NCBI GenBank assembly: GCA_031255775.1 | Contig: JAIRRW010000015.1 | Span: 1 to 55,274 of the forward strand | Length of the DNA stretch: 55,274 bases | Reading direction: 5' to 3' | Source of the DNA: Clostridiales bacterium | GTDB taxonomy: Bacteria > Bacillota > Clostridia > Christensenellales > Pumilibacteraceae | Shown: piece by piece, positions 35,478 to 43,182 of the stretch | Position numbering within the stretch: the first letter of the stretch is position 1 | How the letters are laid out: every line of letters starts with the position of its first letter | The notes under the pieces: generated by a model | Told to the model about the DNA's origin: nothing | The model's database searches: none | Seen by the model: only the letters and a program-made list of their open reading frames with translations | Program-made: the position numbers and the translations under genes

Positions 35478-36322
35478 TGCCCAAAACGGTGACGACCGTG
35501 TATGCGCTGGGTTTTTCGACCCTGCCCCCCGCCTTTGAGGGGTTCACCGTCGCGCATATCAGCGATTTTCACAATCACGCGCACGGCGCCGCCCTGACCG
35601 AACGGGTCAGCGCGGCCAAGCCCGATCTCATCGCGATTACCGGCGATATGATCCACGTCGAGGGACGCGCCGACCACGCGCTTGCCTGTATGCGGGCGCT
35701 TGCGCAGGCCGCGCCCTGCTACTACGTCAGCGGCAACCACGAGAGCGTTTTGGACTGCTACCCCGCCTTTATCGAAAGCATCGAGGCGCTGGGCATACGC
35801 GTCCTCCGCAACGAGGCCGTTTTGATCGAAAGAGCGGGCGGCAGGCTGGCGCTTTTCGGCATGGACGATCCGACCTTTTTTCCCGTTGCGCCCGGCTATT
35901 TGGAATCCAAGAGCGAACGGCGGCGGGCCAAACGCAAGGGCGAACGGGTCTCCAAGGCCGAACGCCGCCCCGCCGGGATCGGCCGCAAGGTCTCGTTTAA
36001 GGAAAAGCTGACCGAGCTGTCCGGGCTCTATGCCGACGACTTTCGGATCCTCCTATCGCACCGCCCCGAACTAAAGGACGACTATCTAAAGGCCGGCTTT
36101 GACCTGACCCTGACCGGGCACGCGCACGGCGGCCAGGTCATCCTGCCCCTCTTGGGCCCCCTCTACGCGCCCAATCAAGGCTGGTTCCCCAAGCTCACGC
36201 AGGGGCGGCACGACGGCCCGGGCGAAACCTGCATGGTGGTGAGCCGAGGTCTGGGCGACTCGCACAGAATCCCCCGCATCAACAACCCGTACGAGCTGGT
36301 GATCGTCTGTCTTAAACGCTAA
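35477..36322 (+). CDS. Metallophosphoesterase (YkuE-like)
   Basis: 281 residues. Calcineurin-like metal motifs: DFHNH (D-x-H), GDM, GNHE, a His in SHRPE, and GHAHGGQ. Lacks the N-terminal membrane anchor and twin-arginine signal common in YkuE, so probably cytoplasmic. A Lys/Arg-rich insertion sits near the middle (ERRRAKRKGERVSKAERR). Start overlaps the parA stop by one base. Substrate unknown. Confidence 0.88.
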   Translation: MPKTVTTVYALGFSTLPPAFEGFTVAHISDFHNHAHGAALTERVSAAKPDLIAITGDMIHVEGRADHALACMRALAQAAPCYYVSGNHESVLDCYPAFIESIEALGIRVLRNEAVLIERAGGRLALFGMDDPTFFPVAPGYLESKSERRRAKRKGERVSKAERRPAGIGRKVSFKEKLTELSGLYADDFRILLSHRPELKDDYLKAGFDLTLTGHAHGGQVILPLLGPLYAPNQGWFPKLTQGRHDGPGETCMVVSRGLGDSHRIPRINNPYELVIVCLKR

Positions 36323-36338
36323 ACGCTAAACGCGTTCG

Positions 36339-36426
36339 ACGCTACCGCGTTCGTTCAAATGACGCGTTGCTTTCATTTGAACGAGGGATACGGTGTCCGA
36401 GGGGAAAAAGTGTCATTTTTCCCCTC
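36339..36426 (+). repeat. Two-hairpin repeat, family A, copy 3
   Basis: Prefix ACGCTACCGCGTTC; hairpin 1 arms GTTCAAATGA/TCATTTGAAC, 10-base loop CGCGTTGCTT; GAGGGATACGG; hairpin 2 arms AGGGGAAAAA/TTTTTCCCCT around loop GTGTCA. The second stem is unrelated in sequence to copies 1, 2 and 7, yet pairs perfectly. Directly downstream of the phosphoesterase gene and usable as its terminator. Confidence 0.88.
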
Positions 36427-36494
36427 TCCCAATTTTATTAAAGCCATAAACATAGCAACATAAATAAAATCGTTAGCTCTTTTCTACTTAAATC

Positions 36495-36587
36495 TTTTTT
36501 ACATAAACGCCGTTTTTTGTAAAAAAGTGCCGTATCCATCGATAAAATGCCGCTTGCGGCATTTACGTTTGGCCGAAACGCTTTAGC
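36495..36587 (-). repeat. Two-hairpin repeat, family A, copy 4
   Basis: Minus orientation, facing copy 3. Hairpin 2 (36495-36526) TTTTTTACATAAA/TTTTTGTAAAAAA with one mismatch, loop ACGGCG on the sense strand; GGATACGG; then ATCGATAAAATGCCGC with GCGGCATTT replacing the usual hairpin 1, and a 3' part shared with 54739-54785. It abuts the stop codon of the next minus-strand gene. Confidence 0.8.
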
Positions 36588-36588
36588 G

Positions 36589-37065
36589 TCATTTGACGCT
36601 GGGCTCGTTGATCTGCATATTGATTTGGGTCATCTCGTTTTGCAGGGTGCGGACGGTTTTGGACAGGCCGACGGTTTTGGCCGCGTAGACCCACATCACG
36701 ATAAAAAAGACCAGCGCGGCAAGGCCGGGGAGGCCGGCGACGAGCGCGCGCAGCCACAGCTGCCACTCCAGCAGGGCGCTCAAAAACGGCAGGGGCACGA
36801 GCGGCGGCTCGAAAACCGTCGCCAGACTCAAGACGCCCGCGATCGCGCCGAACACCAAAAACAGCAGGGTATGCGCGACGAGCACGCCCGCCTTTTTGCG
36901 CCGCGCCTGCTTGGCCGCGTTCAGCTTTTCGGTGGTATCCTTGACCCGACAGGCCGGGCAGCGGCCCGAATGGCCGTCGAGACAGGAGCAGTTCATGCAC
37001 ATGGCTTTGCCGCACAGGAGGCAGACGGCGACCGCCTCGCGGTCATAGTGGATAAAGCATCTCAT
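36589..37065 (-). CDS. B-box-like zinc finger membrane protein
   Basis: 158 residues. The Cys/His-rich N-terminus (C3, H6, then CLLCGKAMCMNC and a CPAC pair) matches small bacterial B-box-type zinc-binding segments. Two membrane segments follow (about residues 60-80 and 102-125), then a helical C-terminal tail. Unknown function; AAGGTG precedes the ATG. Low-confidence role: membrane-linked adaptor. Confidence 0.75.
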   Translation of the reverse strand: MRCFIHYDREAVAVCLLCGKAMCMNCSCLDGHSGRCPACRVKDTTEKLNAAKQARRKKAGVLVAHTLLFLVFGAIAGVLSLATVFEPPLVPLPFLSALLEWQLWLRALVAGLPGLAALVFFIVMWVYAAKTVGLSKTVRTLQNEMTQINMQINEPSVK

Positions 37066-37185
37066 TGTTTCGCACCTTGATCATTTGATATTTTGGCGCC
37101 GGTTTTGACCCGGCCACTCTGCTATTGTACCACCGCGCCCGATTTTAGTCAACGCGGGCGGCGCACTTTAGCGGATATTTATTTT

Positions 37186-37372
37186 TAGGTCGTGTTTACA
37201 GGTCTTTTATTAGACCTGTTCTAAAACCAATCGTGAATGGATCAACGAGGATATATTTCGTCTGCCGAGGAAAAGGTTCTTTTTGGTAGCGGCGCTACCA
37301 AAAACGGTTCTTTGACGACAGCAGACGGAATATAGGCCGTTTAGCCGTCGCGATTGGTTGCAAGAACAGGTC
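37186..37372. repeat. Long palindromic element, family B, full-length copy 2
   Basis: Begins TAGGTCGTGTTT; arms of ~80 nt pair imperfectly. Matching blocks include AGACCTGTTCT, ACCAATCG, TATATT and CGTCTGC, with a central GTAGCGGCGCTACC. Same plan as the element at 13001-13166. No ORF. It ends right beside the stop codon of the DUF4435 gene, filling the 309-nt gap between that gene and the B-box protein gene. Confidence 0.78.
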
Positions 37373-37374
37373 TT

Positions 37375-38217
37375 TCATACCAGTATCAAGTTGTGCGCCG
37401 CCGCGTAGCTTTTGAGCGCCTTGTACAGCTTGGTTTTTTTGAAGGACGCGCGCGAATAGGACAGGCGGAGGGCTGCGGAGATCACCTTTTCGTTGAGGCG
37501 TTTTTTGACGTTGTTGCTGGCGCTTTCGGTACAGTATACGCAAAACGCCTCGACAAAATCGTGCCCGTTTGTCAGGTATAGGTACTCCCTTAGGTCGTAT
37601 GTATCGGTAAACTGCGCGATGTGCGCCGCCCGAAGCCCGTCGATTGGGTTGTGGCGGTTGTAGCGGTTGACAAACTCGACCGCCTCGGCCGAATCCGCCG
37701 TGCGGCGCGGGGACACGACCGCCGAGAGATCGGTCTCGCTGACCTTGACGCCCCATTTGCCCAGCGCCGAGCATTTGCGGATCACGCTGATATAGTACAG
37801 GCTCTCGAAAACGCGCAGGCGGAGCGCGGCGGGCTCCAGCTTGCCGCGGTAATGATTGGTGGACAGCTTGTCAAAGGTTTCGTCGTCGGACACCATCATC
37901 ATTTCGGCGCAAGAGTAATCGCAATAAAAAATCTTGTCGTGCCGCTTGACACGCTGATAGTCGCGGTCGCGCACCGCGATGACCCGGGGCGTGTTGGAAA
38001 AGTACTGCGGGATCAGGCTGTCAATGGAGGAGCTGGCGCCGTAGGCCTTGATCAGCGTCACGTTGCTTTTGACCAAAAACTTGAACAGCTTGACGTCGTC
38101 CTCCCCCTCCAGCAGGAGGACGACCCGCTTTTTCTCGACGTCGGCGGACAAGAGCAGCTTGATCTCGGAGACGGTGTTGTCCTCTCTTAGGCAGGTCAGA
38201 ATGGAGTTAGTCCTCAT
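37375..38217 (-). CDS. DUF4435/TOPRIM-like protein, AriB candidate
   Basis: 280 residues. TOPRIM signatures: LLLEGEDDVKLF (E37) after a beta strand, and DxD in AVRDRDY (D84, D86). This is the arrangement of DUF4435 proteins, including AriB, the nuclease partner of PARIS anti-phage systems. It overlaps the preceding AAA ATPase gene by 11 nt, in the ariA-ariB order. Function inferred: nuclease released or activated on phage sensing. The neighbouring family B palindrome marks the locus boundary. Confidence 0.75.
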   Translation of the reverse strand: MRTNSILTCLREDNTVSEIKLLLSADVEKKRVVLLLEGEDDVKLFKFLVKSNVTLIKAYGASSSIDSLIPQYFSNTPRVIAVRDRDYQRVKRHDKIFYCDYSCAEMMMVSDDETFDKLSTNHYRGKLEPAALRLRVFESLYYISVIRKCSALGKWGVKVSETDLSAVVSPRRTADSAEAVEFVNRYNRHNPIDGLRAAHIAQFTDTYDLREYLYLTNGHDFVEAFCVYCTESASNNVKKRLNEKVISAALRLSYSRASFKKTKLYKALKSYAAAHNLILV

Positions 38218-39430
38218 ACATCTCCCCCAAGTCCACCTGAAGCTCCCAATTGCCGGTCAAAACCTGGGGCGAATGCGTCGCGATGATGATGCCGGTCTGA
38301 TTTTTCAACGCCGCCAAAATGCGCTTTAGGTCGCCCACCAGCTCCAGCTGCCAGGCGATGTGGAGAGAAATCTCGGGCTCGTCGATCAGGAGCATCGACC
38401 GATCCTCCGACTCGAAAACAAGCCGGTAATAAAAGATGATGATCTGCTGCTCGCCGGAGGAGAGCGCGGACAGCGGCAGGCGCATGACGCCGGTCTTGAG
38501 GTCGGTGACAAACAGGCCCTCGCGCCGGGAGACGAGCAGCCGCTTGAATTTCAGCTTTTCGTTGATAAGGCCGGTAAACGTATCCAGCCGATCCAGCAGC
38601 GGCTCGAAAACGGCCAGCTTTTTCAATTGATCCTCGGCGTAAAGCCCCAGTGCCGCCGCGTACCTCTCGTGATAGCGCGCGGGCTCCCGGTCCGTTTTGA
38701 TAAAGCCGTAATTTTTGAGACGCGCCCGCAGTCCCGCCACCCGCCGCATCGCGGCCTCAAACCCGGCGGCGCTCACCCCTTTTTCGACCGCGCAGAGGCG
38801 TTCGGGATAGGTTTCGTCCAGCGCCTCGGCGGCCTCGGTGTAGGCAAGCAGGGTCTCGTCGATCCGATTGTTCAGCTTTTCGGGGATCTCCCCGACGGTT
38901 TTGACGACTTGCCTGCGGTCACGCCCCGACTCCTCCTCGGTCAAAAGCCGCTGGTCGCGGATAAACTGAACCGCGCCGAGCTCGGCGGCCGCCTCTTGGT
39001 ACGCCGCCTTGATCAGCTCGATTTTTTTCCCGAGCTCGGCGGTCTGTCCGGCGCTCAGCTCCTCGCCCCGGTCGCCGTAGGCCGCGCGGACGCCGCGGAC
39101 AAAGCCGGACGCCGCGCCCGGCTGATGCAGGCGGATATTTTTGTAGCTTTCGGCCTCCACGCCCTCGATGCCGACCTTTCCCACGGTGAGGGAGGTTTCG
39201 GTCTTTTTGAGCTCGAAACGCTTTTTATCGGCAAAGGTCAGCGTAAACGCGTCAAACGGGACGCGCAAAAGCCCGTAGACGTCGCCCGCGGCGACGCTGT
39301 TGATCATCCCCAGGATCGTGGACTTGCCAAATCCGTTGGGGCCGGTCAGGATGGTGATACCGCCCTCCTTGAGCTCAAACGCGTAGTCAAACGTCCCAAA
39401 CAGTCCTTTTACCTCGACGGACTTTAGCAT
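38207..39430 (-). CDS. AAA ATPase (AAA_15/OLD-like), AriA candidate
   Basis: 407 residues from the ATG at 39430 (AAGGAGG upstream). ABC/RecF-like ATPase: Walker A GPNGFGKST, a long coiled-coil middle (about 130-310), signature LSSGEQQ, Walker B SMLLIDEPEISLH, H-loop ATHSPQ. Coupled to a DUF4435/TOPRIM protein, the pair resembles PARIS (AriA plus AriB). OLD or Gabija-type systems carry ATPase and TOPRIM on one chain, which is not the case here. Role inferred: sensor and scaffold that holds the nuclease partner. Confidence 0.78.
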   Translation of the reverse strand: MLKSVEVKGLFGTFDYAFELKEGGITILTGPNGFGKSTILGMINSVAAGDVYGLLRVPFDAFTLTFADKKRFELKKTETSLTVGKVGIEGVEAESYKNIRLHQPGAASGFVRGVRAAYGDRGEELSAGQTAELGKKIELIKAAYQEAAAELGAVQFIRDQRLLTEEESGRDRRQVVKTVGEIPEKLNNRIDETLLAYTEAAEALDETYPERLCAVEKGVSAAGFEAAMRRVAGLRARLKNYGFIKTDREPARYHERYAAALGLYAEDQLKKLAVFEPLLDRLDTFTGLINEKLKFKRLLVSRREGLFVTDLKTGVMRLPLSALSSGEQQIIIFYYRLVFESEDRSMLLIDEPEISLHIAWQLELVGDLKRILAALKNQTGIIIATHSPQVLTGNWELQVDLGEMYED

Positions 39431-39485
39431 ATCGGCCTCCTTAAAAATAGAGAGTGGGCAAATCGACCCACTATCTGCCACTCCG

Positions 39486-40244
39486 TTAAAAATAATGGTT
39501 GTCGTCGGCGTCGTCCGCCTCCCCTTCAAAGGGGATCTCCTGCTTCCAGCGTTCGGGTCGGCGGAGCAGCGGCGTGTTGTCGGCAAAGTGCGGCAGGTTG
39601 ATCTTTTTCCGCATGGCGACAAAGCGCACGGACAGGATCAGCGCGATGCTGATCAAGGCCGCGCCCAGCTGGCCCAGGATCGTCGGCACCAAAAAATAAT
39701 AGAGCACGGCGCCCAAAATAGACGCGATCGCATAAATCTCCTTGCGCAGCACCAGCGGCTTGCGGTTGGCGATGACGTCGCGGATCATGCCGCCGCCGAT
39801 CGCCGAGGTCACGGCGACAAACACGACCAAAATGAGCTTGGCAAGCGCGTGCGCGCCCTGCATCATCTCCATATCGGGCAGGAGCCGCAGGGCGATCTGC
39901 GCGCCGGAGACGGTAAACACGGCCAGCCCCACCGCGTCGAATACGTTGATAACGGTCACCATGACCGGCAGGTTTTTGACCGTCATTTTCTTGCGGAAAA
40001 AGACATAAAAGACGATACAGGCGGCGGCCACGCCGATGGCCAAGAGGATGTACACGGGGTCGCGAAAGGCCATGGGCGGCGTGTTGCCCAAACACAGGTC
40101 GCGGACGATCCCGCCGCCGAGCGAGGCGATAATGGCCAAAAAGGGAATGCCAAAGTAGTCAAACTTATATTCGATGCCGACAAAGGCGCCGTTGAGCGCA
40201 AAGGCGAACAGACCGATGTATTCCAATACCTGAAAGACTTGCAT
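39486..40244 (-). CDS. TRIC/UPF0126 family cation channel
   Basis: 252 residues from the ATG at 40244. Two homologous membrane halves, each with a GGG-RD motif: GGGIVRDLCLGNTPP and GGGMIRDVIANRKP, with about seven membrane segments. TRIC-type trimeric channels conduct monovalent cations. Followed 55 nt later by the AAA ATPase gene, but the association looks incidental. Promoter upstream. Confidence 0.92.
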   Translation of the reverse strand: MQVFQVLEYIGLFAFALNGAFVGIEYKFDYFGIPFLAIIASLGGGIVRDLCLGNTPPMAFRDPVYILLAIGVAAACIVFYVFFRKKMTVKNLPVMVTVINVFDAVGLAVFTVSGAQIALRLLPDMEMMQGAHALAKLILVVFVAVTSAIGGGMIRDVIANRKPLVLRKEIYAIASILGAVLYYFLVPTILGQLGAALISIALILSVRFVAMRKKINLPHFADNTPLLRRPERWKQEIPFEGEADDADDNHYF

Positions 40245-40287
40245 ATCCGGCCTATTTTTCGCCTCCGCCCCGTTTCTCTGTACAGTC

Positions 40288-40316
40288 AATATACTACACC
40301 GGCGGCTGACTGTCAA
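40288..40316 (-). promoter_or_regulatory. Promoter of TRIC gene
   Basis: Minus strand: TTGACA (40311-40316), 17-nt spacer, TATATT (40288-40293). May also transcribe the AAA/DUF4435 pair downstream, as no clear terminator intervenes. Confidence 0.82.
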
Positions 40317-40349
40317 GCAACGAAAAAAAACCGCCCGATAGCGCTGGGC

Positions 40350-42179
40350 TTATTCGACTGTGACGGACTTGGCCAGATTGCGGGGCTTGTCGATATCCAG
40401 CCCCTTGGCCGCGGCGGTATAGTACCCAAACAGCTGCATGACGGCGGCGGACAGAACGGCCGAAAAAGCCGGTTCCGCGTCGGGCAGCGTGACGATATAT
40501 TCGTATTCGCCCGCAAAAAACCCGCTCTTGTCGTCGGTCACCAAAAAGACGACCGCGCCGCGCGTGCGCACCTCGGTGATGTTGGAGCGAATCTTGGGAT
40601 ACAACGCCGGGTCGGTGGCCAGCGCCACGACCAGCGAGCCCTTTTCGATGAGGGAGATGGTGCCGTGCTTCAGCTCGCCCGCGGCGTACGCTTCGGCGTG
40701 GATGTACGAAATCTCTTTCAGCTTTAGCGCGCCCTCCATCGCTGCGGCGTAATCGGTGCCCCGACCGATATAATACGCGTCGTTTGCGCCGTGAAACAGG
40801 GACGCCAACAGCTGGACGGCGGGCGTCGCATCCCCGATCATGCGCTCGACGAGGGCGGGCAGCTCGGCCAGCGCCCCGGCGTAGGCGGCGAGCGTTTTTG
40901 GCGCGGCCGTCTCCTTGATCCCGGCCAAATACAGCCCCAACAGATAGAGCGCCGAAACCTGCGTGGTATAGCCCTTGGTCGTCGCCACCGAGATTTCGGG
41001 GCCGGCGGCGGTATAGAGGACGTCGTCGCTCTCCCGCGCGATAGAAGACCCCACGACGTTGACGATGGAGAGGACGGCGGAGCCTAAGCGCTTGGCCTCC
41101 CGAAGCGCGGCCAGAGTGTCCGCAGTCTCGCCCGACTGGCTGATGATGACGGTCAGGGTCCTGTCGTCGATGAGGGGGTCGCAGTACCGAAATTCGCTGG
41201 CCAGCGTGACCTGAACGGGTATGCGGCAGAGCTTTTCGATAAAATACTTGCCCACGATCCCGGCGTGATAGGCCGACCCGCAGGCCGCGATATGCAGACA
41301 GTCAAAGGCGGCAAACGCCTCTCTCGTCAGCTTTTTTAGGTGAAGCTCCACGTTTGAGGCGGCGAGGCGCGGCGACAGCGTTTGCCGGAGCGCGCGGGGC
41401 TGCTCGTGAATCTCCTTTAACATAAAGTGCGGAAATCCGTCCTTTTCGGCCGCCGCGACGTCCCATTCGGCGGTGAAGGGCTCTTTTTCGACCGGCTCGT
41501 TATTGGCGTTGTAGATGTCAAAGCCGTCCGCGCGGATGCAGGCGGTCTCGTTGTCGTCCAACAGGATAAACCGCCGCGTATGGGCAAGCAGCGCCGGCAT
41601 ATCGGAGGCGACAAAGCCCGCGCCCGCGGACAGGCCGATGACCAGCGGCGAATCCTTGCGCGCGCAGTACAGCCGATCGGGCTCGCCGGCATAGAGTACG
41701 CCCAGCGCGTAAGAGCCCTTTAGCTTGTTGACCGCCTTGTGCAGGGTCTCGGTCATGCTGCCCGAAAAATAATGCTCGATGAGGTGCGCCACCACCTCGG
41801 TATCGGTATCCGACTGAAAGCGAAAGCCCCGCCCGATCAAAAATTCCTTGAGTTCGAGATAGTTTTCGATGATGCCGTTGTGCACGATAGCAAACTTTTT
41901 TTGCCCGGACATATGCGGGTGGGCGTTTGTGTCGCTGGGCGCGCCGTGCGTCGCCCACCGCGTATGGCCGATGCCGGTGCTGCCCGACAGCTTTTTTCCG
42001 TCGTCGGTCAACGCCTGCAAGTTTTTTAAACGCCCCTTTGCCTTGACGGTCTCGATGCCGTCCGGACGCACCACCGCGATGCCCGACGAGTCATAGCCCC
42101 GGTACTCGAGCTTCGCCAAGCCCTCCAACAGCACCGGCGCCGCCTGTAATTTCCCCACATAGCCTACGATTCCGCACAT
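40350..42179 (-). CDS. glmS: Glutamine-fructose-6-phosphate aminotransferase
   Basis: 609 residues, full length. N-terminal glutaminase with catalytic Cys2 (MCGIVGYVG), EYRGYDSSG and HTRWATHG, then two SIS isomerase domains with SQSGETADT. C-terminal DKPRNLAKSVTVE is typical. Makes glucosamine-6-phosphate for peptidoglycan. No glmS ribozyme consensus was found in the 190 nt upstream; instead a promoter with a palindrome and a repeat hairpin in the leader. Confidence 0.97.
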   Translation of the reverse strand: MCGIVGYVGKLQAAPVLLEGLAKLEYRGYDSSGIAVVRPDGIETVKAKGRLKNLQALTDDGKKLSGSTGIGHTRWATHGAPSDTNAHPHMSGQKKFAIVHNGIIENYLELKEFLIGRGFRFQSDTDTEVVAHLIEHYFSGSMTETLHKAVNKLKGSYALGVLYAGEPDRLYCARKDSPLVIGLSAGAGFVASDMPALLAHTRRFILLDDNETACIRADGFDIYNANNEPVEKEPFTAEWDVAAAEKDGFPHFMLKEIHEQPRALRQTLSPRLAASNVELHLKKLTREAFAAFDCLHIAACGSAYHAGIVGKYFIEKLCRIPVQVTLASEFRYCDPLIDDRTLTVIISQSGETADTLAALREAKRLGSAVLSIVNVVGSSIARESDDVLYTAAGPEISVATTKGYTTQVSALYLLGLYLAGIKETAAPKTLAAYAGALAELPALVERMIGDATPAVQLLASLFHGANDAYYIGRGTDYAAAMEGALKLKEISYIHAEAYAAGELKHGTISLIEKGSLVVALATDPALYPKIRSNITEVRTRGAVVFLVTDDKSGFFAGEYEYIVTLPDAEPAFSAVLSAAVMQLFGYYTAAAKGLDIDKPRNLAKSVTVE

Positions 42180-42204
42180 ATGTATTCGCTCCCATATATC
42201 AATT

Positions 42205-42262
42205 TACGCTGCCGCTTTCGATAAAATGCCGCTTGCGCTTGCATTTTGGCGAGACAAGCGGC
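42205..42262 (+). repeat. Two-hairpin repeat, family A, copy 5 (hairpin 1 only)
   Basis: Prefix ACGCTGCCGCTTTC then TCGATAAAATGC, 11-base loop, GCATTTTGGCGA. A further stem GCCGCTTG/CAAGCGGC with T-run (42228-42268) overlaps it. The unit lies within the predicted 5' leader of glmS, in opposite orientation to the gene. Confidence 0.7.
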
Positions 42263-42268
42263 TTTTTT

Positions 42269-42298
42269 ATCATACCAAAATTTGCGCAAATTTGGCAA
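42269..42298 (-). promoter_or_regulatory. Promoter of glmS with embedded palindrome
   Basis: Minus strand: TTGCCA (42293-42298), 18-nt spacer, TATGAT (42269-42274). A perfect 16-base palindrome AAATTTGCGCAAATTT (42278-42293) occupies the spacer, the position of a repressor operator. Confidence 0.65.
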
Positions 42299-42373
42299 AC
42301 GGTTTATGGGCGGGCGGCCCAAAAAATCGGCGCCGTCCGTTTTAGCGTCCGTTTTAGGTCGTGTTTGTACGGC

Positions 42374-43045
42374 CTAGGCGGAGGTTTTTTCGTTGCCGGC
42401 CGCCACGACCCGGCGGATGGTCATTTGTTCGAGTCCCAAGCCGCTGCCCGCCGCCATGGACAAAAAGCCGTGCTTTTTGGTTTTTTCGGAGACAAAGCCC
42501 TTTAGGGTCAGCGTCGTCGTATTGCCGTCCGGCGCGTAACAGACGACGGTCTCGGCGTTTTTCATAAACCGAAAATCGGTCACGGCGACATGGAGCTTAA
42601 AAAATCGGCTCAAAGACTTGAGCATCCGCTCCAGCGCCCGCGCGTTGCGCCTTGTATAGAGGTAGCCGTCCATGTTGATATACAGCGCGGTGACGGACAG
42701 ATCATACCCCGCCACGAGCTGAACCGACCGATATTCGACCGTTGTCAGGCGCTTCATTCGGTTGGAGGGCGACAGCCCGGTCCTAAACAGCTTGAGATAA
42801 TAGGCCGTTTCGCGGTCGCGCACCGGAACCTTGCGGATCAGGGATTTGCTGTACGCCACGTATTCCGCGACCGACATCGCGGCAAACGGGATCTCGCCCT
42901 CGACAAAATACGTTTTGCCGTCCTTTGGATAGACCGCCAAAATCTCGTCGTTGTCCAGACAGAGCCGGTTGCTTGCGCGCGCGTCCAAAAACGCCTTGCG
43001 CTTTGCCTTAACATCGCCCATACAAAAAGTAACGCCGTACCGCAT
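42374..43045 (-). CDS. Unknown protein, possible degenerate ABC-ATPase-like fold
   Basis: 223 residues from the ATG at 43045 (GGGAGATC upstream); family not recognised. Middle and C-terminal region LTTVEYRSVQLVAGYD then ALYINMD, RRNARALERMLKSLSRF and HVAVTDFRF aligns by eye with the pattern signature helix, Walker B, D-loop and H-strand of ABC ATPases, but with no Walker A and no canonical LSGGQ. This may be a degenerate ATPase-like regulator or coincidence. No membrane segment. Confidence 0.55.
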   Translation of the reverse strand: MRYGVTFCMGDVKAKRKAFLDARASNRLCLDNDEILAVYPKDGKTYFVEGEIPFAAMSVAEYVAYSKSLIRKVPVRDRETAYYLKLFRTGLSPSNRMKRLTTVEYRSVQLVAGYDLSVTALYINMDGYLYTRRNARALERMLKSLSRFFKLHVAVTDFRFMKNAETVVCYAPDGNTTTLTLKGFVSEKTKKHGFLSMAAGSGLGLEQMTIRRVVAAGNEKTSA

Positions 43046-43113
43046 ATTCGATCGATCTCCCTTGAACCAACTTATATACGGCATAAATATTGACAAAAAC
43101 TCTGCATTTTATA

Positions 43114-43169
43114 CGCTGCCGCGTTCGATAAAAGTCCGTATTTGTTGTATTTTGGCAACGGCGGCAGCG
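43114..43169 (+). repeat. Two-hairpin repeat, family A, degenerate copy 6
   Basis: CGCTGCCG (43114-43121) pairs with CGGCAGCG (43162-43169); between them are GTTCGATAAAAG and TTTTGGCAACG, a degraded form of hairpin 1. Between carB's end and the unknown gene's start. Confidence 0.6.
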
Positions 43170-43182
43170 GATAGATTGCGTG

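Noticed and set aside
42180-42373. glmS ribozyme
   Set aside because: Searched by eye for the conserved core; only a promoter, a palindrome and a repeat hairpin are seen.
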